Source: Promethearchaeia archaeon | GTDB lineage: Archaea > Asgardarchaeota > Lokiarchaeia > Sigyniarchaeales > SOKP01 | DNA length: 64,000 bases | Assembly: GCA_029856125.1 (NCBI GenBank) | Contig: JAHQWJ010000139.1 | Span: 1 to 64,000, forward strand | Reading direction: 5' to 3' | Shown here: piece by piece, positions 9,724-17,460 of the stretch | Layout of the letters: the number at the start of each line of letters is the position of its first letter | Position numbering within the stretch: the stretch's first letter is position 1 | The notes under the pieces: model-generated | Databases searched by the model: none | Seen by the model: the letters and a program-made list of their open reading frames with translations, nothing else | What the model was told of the DNA's origin: nothing | Made by a program: the position numbers and the translations under genes

Positions 9724-10815
9724 ATGTCAAAAGAAGATATTCCAATGGCTCACGCTGGAATGGCAACAGAAATTGAACTCCAGAAGAAGTACTATGAAGA
9801 CGGTAGAGTATATATATTACAGATCGAATCTACATTAAAATGTCCACAATTATGCAATTACTGTTACGCAGGTAGTTTACCGGATAGCTCAGAAGGCTTA
9901 AAATCTGACAAAATCCGGAGCTTGCTAGATTCTGCTGCAGAAATGGGAGTAAAAATGATTGATTGGTTAGGTGGTGACCCTCTTGTAAGAAAAGATTGGT
10001 ATGAGTTATGCAAATACGCTTCTGATCTAGGGTTGGTTAATAACATATGGACTAGTGGAATACCCTTAGCAAATCCTGAAGTTGCACGGAAGGCAGTTGA
10101 AGTATCAGATAAAGGATTTATATCTACTCACTTGGATACTCTTGATACTGACCTGTATAACCTAATGCATGGAGGAAAACAATACGAAAATACCTCCGAT
10201 AATATAAATCTTATTTTAAAAGGGATAAAAAACACGATGGAAGCTGGAAAAAGTCCAGGGGCAATTGTAAATTGCATCACATATACCACACCTCTATCAA
10301 ATGGAGATGCGAAAGCTATGATTTCATATTTCCAAGAAAAATTTGGAATTAAAACTTGTTTGACGCTCTTTAATCCTGTAATTCACAATACTGGCAATCC
10401 TTCTTGGGAACCGAATAATGAACAGATTAAAGATGCTTACGAACATAGAGATCGAATTAATTATCCTGACGAATCCTCTTGTGGCCCAATGGATGTTTCA
10501 AAATTTTATTGCGGAACGGTTGTATGTGTTACTGCTGAAGGTTGGTTAGTGCCTTGCTCAGTTATAAGAACTAAAGAATTTGGAAATGTTCACGATGAAA
10601 GCTTAGAATTTCTTGTAGAAAAAACTAAACAACGTTTGCTGATGTTAGATTTTAGAGATCCTTCAAAATTACCAGGAAACTGTGTTTCTTGTTCAAATAA
10701 TTCAAATTGTTTTGGTTGCCGGAGTAGTGCCTATTATTATAATGGAGACATTATGGCGCCGGATCCAAAGTGTTTTCAATTCTCAGCTAAATCAAAAAAA
10801 GCGGTAGAAGAATGA
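9724..10815 (+). CDS. Radical SAM protein with SPASM-type auxiliary cluster domain
   Basis: The [4Fe-4S]/SAM motif is CPQLCNYC (CX3CX2C) near residue 40, followed by WLGGDPL, the GGE-like motif. The C-terminal third holds CGTVVCVTAEGWLVPC and then CVSCSNNSNCFGCRSS plus a final Cys, close to the SPASM pattern (C..GX4C, CX2CX5CX2-3C, C) that binds auxiliary clusters. Known SPASM enzymes modify peptides or proteins, including anaerobic sulfatase maturases. Its place between two Cys-type sulfatases makes sulfatase maturation plausible; adjacency to a methyltransferase and TIGR04282/04283 transferases also suggests a small-molecule pathway. Length 363 aa is compatible with both. GTGA lies just upstream of the start. 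Confidence 0.85.
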   Translation: MSKEDIPMAHAGMATEIELQKKYYEDGRVYILQIESTLKCPQLCNYCYAGSLPDSSEGLKSDKIRSLLDSAAEMGVKMIDWLGGDPLVRKDWYELCKYASDLGLVNNIWTSGIPLANPEVARKAVEVSDKGFISTHLDTLDTDLYNLMHGGKQYENTSDNINLILKGIKNTMEAGKSPGAIVNCITYTTPLSNGDAKAMISYFQEKFGIKTCLTLFNPVIHNTGNPSWEPNNEQIKDAYEHRDRINYPDESSCGPMDVSKFYCGTVVCVTAEGWLVPCSVIRTKEFGNVHDESLEFLVEKTKQRLLMLDFRDPSKLPGNCVSCSNNSNCFGCRSSAYYYNGDIMAPDPKCFQFSAKSKKAVEE

Positions 10816-10909
10816 TTTTAGGCTTTAAATTTATCATAAATAATATATTATTGACATGTTCTAACTTTTAGATACAATCTATATAAAAATAATACGAGGA
10901 AAAAATTCA

Positions 10910-11719
10910 ATGGTTGATCATAAACGATATGACTTTAGTGTTAATGATGTTAGTGAAGTGTATGCTGGACCTGGTGGAAAACTCTGGGAATTACTTATGG
11001 GGGAGCAAATACATGTGGGTGGTCCAGAACAAACTGATTTACTTGCTAGAAAAGCAGAAATTGATAAGGCAGGGCAAAATTTTGCTTTACTAGATATTTG
11101 TTCTGCATTGGGAGGTCCTGCAAGACATTTAGCTGAAAAATATGGAATAAAAGTAGTAGGTCTTGATATTACTCCAGAGATGGTGTTGGAAGCAAAAAAA
11201 AGAACTGAAGGAAAACCCTACGCAAGTAAGATCGAATACAGAATTGGATCAGGACTCGATATCCCAGCTCATTTAAACTCATTTGAAGTTGTTTGGGGCC
11301 AGGACGCTTGGTGCTATATACGTGATAAGGTACGTCTGATAGAAGAGACATGGCGCGTGTTAAAACCAGGAGGTACATTAGCATTTACTGATTGGATATG
11401 GGGGTCCGTAAGCGTATCAGAAGAGGAATCTGACATTTTGATGGAGTTTATGGTATTTCCCAATTTACAAACTTTAAACGGATATGCTGAGTTAATAAAG
11501 GCTACAGGTTATGAATTGGTTGAAAAGGTGGATCTTCAAGAAGACTTTGCAAATCACATGGATATTTATTTAAATATACTTCAAAAAGCTAAACCGGATA
11601 TTGAGGCTGGTTTTGGCGTCGAGCTCTATGCAGCTGCAGAAAAGGGTGTCATCGCATGGCAACAGGCAGCCCATAACAAAAAAGTAGGAAGAGGACTTTG
11701 GATAGCAAAAAAACCATAA
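10910..11719 (+). CDS. SAM-dependent methyltransferase, sarcosine/dimethylglycine-type
   Basis: Class I methyltransferase. Motif I is LLDICSALGGPARHLAEKYG, followed by VVGLDITPEM, and WGQDAWCYI with RVLKPGGTLAFTDWI resemble glycine-betaine-pathway N-methyltransferases. The protein has Cys at DICSA and AWCYI; the three-Cys set of ArsM arsenite methyltransferases is not evident. A GAGG Shine-Dalgarno precedes the ATG. It is 94 nt after the radical SAM gene and 26 nt before the TIGR04282 transferase, so co-transcription is likely. The substrate may be the product of the neighbouring enzymes (inference). Confidence 0.78.
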   Translation: MVDHKRYDFSVNDVSEVYAGPGGKLWELLMGEQIHVGGPEQTDLLARKAEIDKAGQNFALLDICSALGGPARHLAEKYGIKVVGLDITPEMVLEAKKRTEGKPYASKIEYRIGSGLDIPAHLNSFEVVWGQDAWCYIRDKVRLIEETWRVLKPGGTLAFTDWIWGSVSVSEEESDILMEFMVFPNLQTLNGYAELIKATGYELVEKVDLQEDFANHMDIYLNILQKAKPDIEAGFGVELYAAAEKGVIAWQQAAHNKKVGRGLWIAKKP

Positions 11720-11745
11720 ATTCAATAAATTAATTTTTTTTTTTT

Positions 11746-12561
11746 ATGATGATGAAAAAATCCGTACTTATTTTTTCAAAAGTACCCGCTATCGGATTTG
11801 TAAAGACTAGGCTTTCACAAACTACAATATTATCTGATAGTGAAGTTAATTTAATAGCGGAAGCAATGTTAAAGGATACAATTATCATAGCTTCTCGAAG
11901 TAAAGCTAATATTATTGAAATCGGATATTATCCTGAGCACAGTTTTAACAAATTAGAGAAGATTGTTGATTCAATCCAAAAAACTCATGATTTAACGATA
12001 CCTATAAGTTATCATCTACAACAAGGATCATCTTTTGATGAGAGATTTGAATCAGTTGTACAAGCATCGATCGATAATGGAAATGATTTTATAGTCGTTC
12101 TTGGAGCAGATTTACCCTATATGCCGTCTTCATTAATTAATTCAGCATTTACCCACCTTAACTTAAAGGAAAATTTAAACAATATCGTGATCGGACCTGC
12201 TGGAGAAGGTGGTGTCTATTTGGTTGGACTTTCTCGAAGTTTTATTCCAAGTTGGTTTAGAAAATTTAAACTGTTTACGGATGGAGTTGAAATTATTCAA
12301 ATTGCTAAATTTTGTAAGTTAGAAGAGATCGAGCTATATTTGTTAACACCCTTAGTTGACATAGATATTGAAGAGGATTTGGTTTCACTTCTTGCTTTTA
12401 TTGAAGTATTAAAAATAGCAGAGAATAATGATAATTTTCATTATCCACATTATACTATTAAGGCGATAGAATCTCTTGGGCTTTATATCAAGGAAATTAA
12501 GGGTAAAACTAGAGATCGCACAATAGGTAAATATAAACCAAGTGATTCCAATGCTAGTTAG
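11746..12561 (+). CDS. TIGR04282-type transferase (rSAM-associated, DUF2064)
   Basis: A nucleotide-sugar-transferase-like protein of the DUF2064/TIGR04282 type, a family named in databases as rSAM/selenodomain-associated transferase 1 or arsenosugar biosynthesis glycosyltransferase. Supporting motifs are the N-terminal IFSKVPAIGFVKTRLSQ and VVLGADLPYMPSSLI, where the D is the metal-binding aspartate. Three tandem ATG codons (ATGATGATG) directly follow a long T tract; no Shine-Dalgarno is visible. The 3' end overlaps the next gene by 11 nt, indicating translational coupling. Pairing with a TIGR04283 gene is the well-known arrangement. The actual sugar acceptor is unknown. Confidence 0.82.
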   Translation: MMMKKSVLIFSKVPAIGFVKTRLSQTTILSDSEVNLIAEAMLKDTIIIASRSKANIIEIGYYPEHSFNKLEKIVDSIQKTHDLTIPISYHLQQGSSFDERFESVVQASIDNGNDFIVVLGADLPYMPSSLINSAFTHLNLKENLNNIVIGPAGEGGVYLVGLSRSFIPSWFRKFKLFTDGVEIIQIAKFCKLEEIELYLLTPLVDIDIEEDLVSLLAFIEVLKIAENNDNFHYPHYTIKAIESLGLYIKEIKGKTRDRTIGKYKPSDSNAS

Positions 12562-13363
12562 TATAATAATTATTACATTAAATGAAGTAGAAAATCTTGA
12601 ATCAACAATAAATTCATCTAAAAAGGCTGCTTTAATGAGTACGGGGAAGAAATTACCTATAGAAGTAATCGTAAGTGATGGTGGCTCAACTGATGGTACA
12701 TTAGAGCTCGCTGAAGCGTTTGCTGATAAAATTGTTCATTCCCAAAAAGGAAGATATATGCAATTGAATGCTGGGGCGAAAGCTTCCAGGGGGGATATAT
12801 TACTATTTCTACATGGTGATACGTTATTACCAAGAGGAGCAATAATAAGAATCGTCAAAATTTTTCAAGATTCTAAAGTTTTAGGAGGTGCGTTTAAGAA
12901 ACATTGGAAGTGGAGTCCAGACATTAGCTTATCAAATTTTCTCGATTTCTCCGTAAAATTTTGGCAAGGATTTGGAAATTGGTTAACGCATCTGATTAAA
13001 GAATTTCCTGGGGATAATGCCTTTTTCATTAGACGAGAAATATTTGATCAACTAAATGGATTTTCTCCTATGTGGATTTGCGAGGATTTTGATTTAAGCA
13101 GGAGACTACTAAAATATTCGAAAAAAATTGAAAGAGATTTTTTTAAAAAAATAAAGTATAAGAAGAAAATAGCGTATATTCGCACACCAGTAAAAACATC
13201 CACTAGACGATTTGAAACTTATGGTTTCTTCAAATCTGTGTATTTGTGGTTCAAAATCTATTGGCTCTGGCGAGCAGGTTTTTCTCAAGATCAACTTAGA
13301 GAACTAGTCCCTAAATACATAACCATTCCTCAACATGCTAAGCGATCTATCCTAAGGTTTTAG
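12551..13363 (+). CDS. TIGR04283-type family 2 glycosyltransferase
   Basis: GT-A fold glycosyltransferase: VSIIIITLNEVENLESTI at the N-terminus, VSDGGSTDGTLE, then the family-specific SQKGRYMQLNAGAKASRGDILLFLHGDTLLP with an HGD metal motif. These match TIGR04283 (rSAM/selenodomain-associated transferase 2). The start is taken at the internal ATG rather than the GTG three codons earlier; either way it overlaps the preceding TIGR04282 gene, so the pair is translationally coupled. A C-terminal basic/aromatic stretch (FKSVYLWFKIYWLWRAG) may be membrane-associated. The substrate is not deducible. Confidence 0.85.
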   Translation: MLVSIIIITLNEVENLESTINSSKKAALMSTGKKLPIEVIVSDGGSTDGTLELAEAFADKIVHSQKGRYMQLNAGAKASRGDILLFLHGDTLLPRGAIIRIVKIFQDSKVLGGAFKKHWKWSPDISLSNFLDFSVKFWQGFGNWLTHLIKEFPGDNAFFIRREIFDQLNGFSPMWICEDFDLSRRLLKYSKKIERDFFKKIKYKKKIAYIRTPVKTSTRRFETYGFFKSVYLWFKIYWLWRAGFSQDQLRELVPKYITIPQHAKRSILRF

Positions 13364-13504
13364 AACCTAATAATCATGGATATTTTACTATAAAAAAATT
13401 ATGCTTAAACGATTTAATGGTTTCAGTTTTACTTATTATTAAAGATATAAATAAGACCTAGTAGAATAATAAATATTAGTAAGGAATTATGGAGTGAATT
13501 AACT

Positions 13505-14428
13505 ATGGTATTAGAAATTTATCAAATAGTTATCTTAATTTCAATCGGTGCACTCGTAGGAATAAGTATAAGCTTTATTGGTCAAACTGGATTAGGAATT
13601 GTACTTCCTATTGTTCTGTTATTCACTGGGGATGTGTTTTTAGCTATTGCAATAAATCTATTAAATGATTTGCTTACATCTGCTGCTGTATCAATAGGAT
13701 ATTTTAGAAAAAAACAATTTAAATTAAGGTTAGATATCTTTTTAATAATCGTTATTGGTATAGTTACCACCTTTTTCGGTGTTTTTATTTTAATGACAAC
13801 ACCTCTAGGTTCCATTTACGGGTGGTTTGTTCCAATTTTCATTATGTTCTTAGGGGTTATCTTTCTAAAGAGGGGTTTTCCTACATACGAATCTGTTAAA
13901 AAAATGGCTCAGAACTGGGCAAGTAAAACGGTAAAAAAAGGAAAAAGTGAAGAAGAGCTAACCGAATTAAATAAAAAGATCGACGAGCAGTTAACATCTG
14001 AAACAGATACTATTAAAGGATTTATATCGCGTGGCTCACGAATGTACTATATTTTAGCGATTGGTTTTGGTATTTTTGTTGGGATCAATTCAGGGTTATT
14101 TGGAGCAAGTTCTGGATTAGTTTTTGTGTTAGCACTAGTTGTAATCTATGGATACCCTCTTAAAAAAGGAGTTGGTACAGCTCTAATTCTGAGCATGATA
14201 ATTGGCTTGTGTACTTTCTCATTTTACCAAATTTTCGGTATTACTATTAAAGGACGATTCTTTTTTAATTTCGAACTTTCGTTTTATCTAGCAATCGGTT
14301 CAATTACATCTGGCATAATTGCCTCTACATATATTCAAAAATTATCTGCTAAAACGATGGGAAGGGCTGTTGGAATTGTAATCTTCGTATTAGGAACCTT
14401 GGCGCTGGTTTTTTACTTTATAACTTAA
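13505..14428 (+). CDS. TauE/SafE-family sulfite/anion exporter
   Basis: Eight hydrophobic segments in two halves, separated by a charged cytoplasmic linker (VKKGKSEEELTELNKKIDEQ). The repeated GxxxGxxS/GxFG-type helices (ALVGISISFIGQTGLGIVLP and GIFVGINSGLFGASSGLVF) are typical of TauE/SafE transporters, which export sulfite, sulfonates or other small anions. Length 307 aa fits. GGAG lies upstream of the ATG. It sits directly before the second sulfatase, so a role in exporting sulfate or sulfite released by sulfatases is a reasonable inference; other TauE members move unrelated anions. Confidence 0.82.
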   Translation: MVLEIYQIVILISIGALVGISISFIGQTGLGIVLPIVLLFTGDVFLAIAINLLNDLLTSAAVSIGYFRKKQFKLRLDIFLIIVIGIVTTFFGVFILMTTPLGSIYGWFVPIFIMFLGVIFLKRGFPTYESVKKMAQNWASKTVKKGKSEEELTELNKKIDEQLTSETDTIKGFISRGSRMYYILAIGFGIFVGINSGLFGASSGLVFVLALVVIYGYPLKKGVGTALILSMIIGLCTFSFYQIFGITIKGRFFFNFELSFYLAIGSITSGIIASTYIQKLSAKTMGRAVGIVIFVLGTLALVFYFIT

Positions 14429-14500
14429 ATTTGTCACACATCTAAACCCTATAAAAGAAGTAGATATAGATTTATATTGTCTTTAGTTTAAATCTTATTT

Positions 14501-14505
14501 AGGTG
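14501..14505 (+). promoter_or_regulatory. Shine-Dalgarno AGGTG of the second sulfatase, with TATA-like element upstream
   Basis: AGGTG lies 4 nt before the ATG. A TATA-like TTTATATTG occurs about 30 nt further upstream, within the short gap after the TauE gene. This suggests the sulfatase has its own promoter as well as possible read-through. Confidence 0.4.
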
Positions 14506-14509
14506 TAAA

Positions 14510-16039
14510 ATGAAAGAAAAAATGAATGTTTTATTTATCATTAGCGACCAGCATAGATATGACCACATGAGTTGTTCTGGAAATAAAATGTTAAAAACTC
14601 CGAACTTGGATAGATTGGCAAGCGAAGGAGTTCGATTTACAAACGCATTTTGTACAAACCCTATGTGTATGCCAAACAGAGCAACATTGTTAACGGGATT
14701 ATACCCTAATGTACATGGAGTTCGAAGCAACGGTATGATTCTTTCTCAAGATGTCCCAACAATTACTCAAACGTTAGTTGATAGAGGGTGGCACACAGCA
14801 GTTTTTGGAAAGTTGCATCATCAATTTAACACAGCTCCCTATAGAATCGGCGATAAATCTGCTGAATCTTTTTACGATTGGGTTTTCCAAAAAGAAGGGT
14901 GGTATCCCGTACGAGAGAATTTTCCTATTCCTTACTATGGGTACCAAGAAGTGGAAACTGTGATTGGACATGGAGCTTGCTTGACGGGTCATTATTTAGA
15001 TTGGTTGGAGGAAAGATCTCCAAGGCTAGCGGAGAACATGCGGAAAAGGTGGAAAAATATTGATAATTTCTTTTCTGTGTTTTCTGAACACGAATTACCT
15101 GTCGACTTATATTCGAGTGCTTATGTAACTGAACGTACTACCACTTTTTTGGAAAGGCACGCCAATGGAGATTATGGGAATAAGCCTTTCTATGTACATT
15201 GTTCATTCCCCGACCCTCATCAGTCTGTTTATCCCCCTGGAAAATATAGGAATTTGTATAAGCCTGAAGATGTTGAATTGCCAAAAAATTTCAAGGATCT
15301 AGAGAATTTGAGGAAGCATCCCTATCTAGCACCGTATATTAATGTTATGCCTGGGGCGATGTTAAGAGAAACAAATGAAGAAGAGCTTAGAAAATTCATA
15401 GCTTATACATACGGTACTGTGGTATTACTTGACGCTAGTATTGGACAGATCTTAGCGTCTTTAGAAAAATTAGGGTATGCTGACAACACAATCGTAGTAT
15501 ATAACAGTGACCACGGCGATTTAATGGGTGAGCATGGAATGCTTTTTAAAGGTCCATCAGCTTATATGGGCGTGTTTCGGATTCCTATGATTTGGAGAGT
15601 TCCTGGAATAACAAAACCTGCGGTAACAGATGCTTTAATGAGCTCTATAGACTACCCAAAGACGCTCCTAAACCTTTTAGGGATATCAAAAAGAAAACAA
15701 CCACCAGATATGCAAGGTTTTGACATGTCAGCTGTTTTAAAAGACCCCGAGAATTCTGCCAACCAACCACGAGATTGTTGCTACATTGAAAATGATGAGG
15801 AAGTTGGACCTCTGTACGAGAGATTAAGACATATAATAACAAAGGAATTTAAGTTAACTATATACGAAGGTCATAGAGATTATGGAGATCTTTTTGATAG
15901 AAAAAATGATTTAGATGAGTTGAATAACTTGTGGTACGATGAAAAATACAACGGGGTTAAATTTGAATTGGTTAACAAGCTACTCCATGAAAATCTCAGC
16001 GCACAAACTCGATATCCAAAAAGAATAGCTGGTACCTAA
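14510..16039 (+). CDS. Type I (formylglycine-dependent) sulfatase, second paralogue
   Basis: The N-terminus MKEKMNVLFIISDQHR matches the sulfatase family SDQ(Q/H)R start, and the activation motif CMPNRATLLTG is intact. NSDHGDLMGEHG supplies the second metal-binding region, and RIPMIWRVPGI follows. It shares most landmark motifs with the sulfatase at 6.4 kb but differs in middle segments (FHQFNTAPYRIGDKSAE versus FHQ-type WLGPFKQKT region), so substrates may differ. There is no signal peptide, implying a cytoplasmic enzyme acting on imported or internal sulfate esters. It follows the TauE-like exporter by 81 nt. Phosphonate monoester hydrolase activity is an alternative. Confidence 0.9.
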   Translation: MKEKMNVLFIISDQHRYDHMSCSGNKMLKTPNLDRLASEGVRFTNAFCTNPMCMPNRATLLTGLYPNVHGVRSNGMILSQDVPTITQTLVDRGWHTAVFGKLHHQFNTAPYRIGDKSAESFYDWVFQKEGWYPVRENFPIPYYGYQEVETVIGHGACLTGHYLDWLEERSPRLAENMRKRWKNIDNFFSVFSEHELPVDLYSSAYVTERTTTFLERHANGDYGNKPFYVHCSFPDPHQSVYPPGKYRNLYKPEDVELPKNFKDLENLRKHPYLAPYINVMPGAMLRETNEEELRKFIAYTYGTVVLLDASIGQILASLEKLGYADNTIVVYNSDHGDLMGEHGMLFKGPSAYMGVFRIPMIWRVPGITKPAVTDALMSSIDYPKTLLNLLGISKRKQPPDMQGFDMSAVLKDPENSANQPRDCCYIENDEEVGPLYERLRHIITKEFKLTIYEGHRDYGDLFDRKNDLDELNNLWYDEKYNGVKFELVNKLLHENLSAQTRYPKRIAGT

Positions 16040-16090
16040 AATAATGTAATTTGTAGCTATTATCCTTTAGTTATTGTGAGAATTTTTAAT

Positions 16091-17377
16091 TTAATCTTGT
16101 TTCAATTCCTTCAATCTTTCTTTTATTTGATGAGCGGCATTATTTATAATGTTCCCTGCTATGAAAGAGGTCTCATTTTTTACTTTTTCTTTTAAGATCT
16201 TAGCTTTTAACTTAAGAGCTTCAACTAAGGTTTCTCCATTTTTCTCATCAGTTCCTTTTACAACTATATCAAGAACGTGTAAAGCAAGTTGTTTTTTATC
16301 TTCAGAGTAAAGCTTTTTAGCGTGCTCCAAATATTTTTCTTCGCTATTAATTTTTAATAATTCCTGGGCAATTTCATCCGTTTTGGCTGGAAAAAGATCA
16401 GTAGGATTTCCACTGTTATACCATCCGTGGTATAGCCTATAAGTCGCATGGATAGCGAAACGGTAACAACCGTATATACCTCTTAAAATCTTATGGTTTC
16501 TGAATTTATCGGGGTAAATTTCTAGCATTTCGTGGTAGATTTCTTCGAACCATTTACCTTCGTTTAGCCTTTTTACCACTTCATCGTGGACAAAATGCAT
16601 AACTTCTGCTGTAATTGATAAAGCATCTCTAACTTTTTCCGTGCCTTCGATAAGTCTCCCATGACCGGGAGCTAAGTATTCTGCGTTTTTTTCTCTCATT
16701 TTTTCCATTGCTATAGCCCAATCTTTAGGATATCTCTGGACCTTAAAAGGATTACCAATATTAGGGAAGGACGAAACCATTAAATCGCCTGTGCAAATAG
16801 TCTTCTTTTCAGGGACCCATAACCAAATTGAATCGTCAGTTTCTCCTATATCATGGTAAATTTCGAAATTTACATCGCCTAATTTAAATAAATGTGAAGA
16901 TTCATTTCCTCTGAGAATAATAGTAGGGATTAATGTTTCGCGAGCGGAAACAACAGCATCTTGCCCCCTACCGCTTACAGAGGCAAATTGTTGCTTATTT
17001 ATCCAATCGTGATATTTATCTAGAATTTCGTATTTCTCAAATCGTCTGATACAATTCTCGTGAGCAATTACTTCGGGCATATCCCAACCTTTTTTTCTTA
17101 TTTCTTCTATAAAAGGACCATAGCCAAAAGCGTGGTCAAAATGCCCATGTGAATAGATAATATATTTAACAGGTTTACTAGTAAAACTCCTTACTTGATC
17201 GAAAGTTTTTTGGGCGAATTGCCTAATTGGAACATCGTAAATCACTAACCCTTCTTTTGTATCAAACACACAAGTATTTGCCATGCTTGGGACAAAAACG
17301 CAGGTGTTATTTTCAAAAGTGGATGCTGGAAACCACCCAAACCAATCACTCATACCATTAGTTATTGTCGGTACCAT
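16091..17377 (-). CDS. Metallo-beta-lactamase-fold alkylsulfatase-like hydrolase
   Basis: N-terminal MBL domain with the zinc motif SHGHFDHAFG (HxHxDH, about residues 77-82), later TGDLMVSSFP and APGHGRLIEG. A C-terminal helical segment with YRLYHGWYNSGNPTDLFP resembles the dimerisation domain of type III alkylsulfatases (SdsA1/BDS1 type). These enzymes release sulfate from alkyl sulfates without formylglycine. At 428 aa it lacks the long N-terminus and probably the SCP2-like C-terminal domain of bacterial SdsA1 (about 650 aa). No signal peptide is visible. It converges on the second sulfatase, giving three candidate sulfate-ester hydrolases in 11 kb. Another MBL hydrolase activity is possible. 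Confidence 0.8.
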   Translation of the reverse strand: MVPTITNGMSDWFGWFPASTFENNTCVFVPSMANTCVFDTKEGLVIYDVPIRQFAQKTFDQVRSFTSKPVKYIIYSHGHFDHAFGYGPFIEEIRKKGWDMPEVIAHENCIRRFEKYEILDKYHDWINKQQFASVSGRGQDAVVSARETLIPTIILRGNESSHLFKLGDVNFEIYHDIGETDDSIWLWVPEKKTICTGDLMVSSFPNIGNPFKVQRYPKDWAIAMEKMREKNAEYLAPGHGRLIEGTEKVRDALSITAEVMHFVHDEVVKRLNEGKWFEEIYHEMLEIYPDKFRNHKILRGIYGCYRFAIHATYRLYHGWYNSGNPTDLFPAKTDEIAQELLKINSEEKYLEHAKKLYSEDKKQLALHVLDIVVKGTDEKNGETLVEALKLKAKILKEKVKNETSFIAGNIINNAAHQIKERLKELKQD

Positions 17378-17460
17378 AAGTTAACTCCTATCATTTCAAA
17401 TTTCTTATAGAAAATAAACAAAGCTTTTTTATCAAAATTATTACATAATTAAATAATCTT

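Noticed and set aside
8120-13363. Calling the 9.7-13.4 kb genes a definite arsenosugar operon
   Set aside because: The transferase pair fits, but no convincing ArsM cysteine set or ArsS assignment is visible, so the pathway name would overreach.
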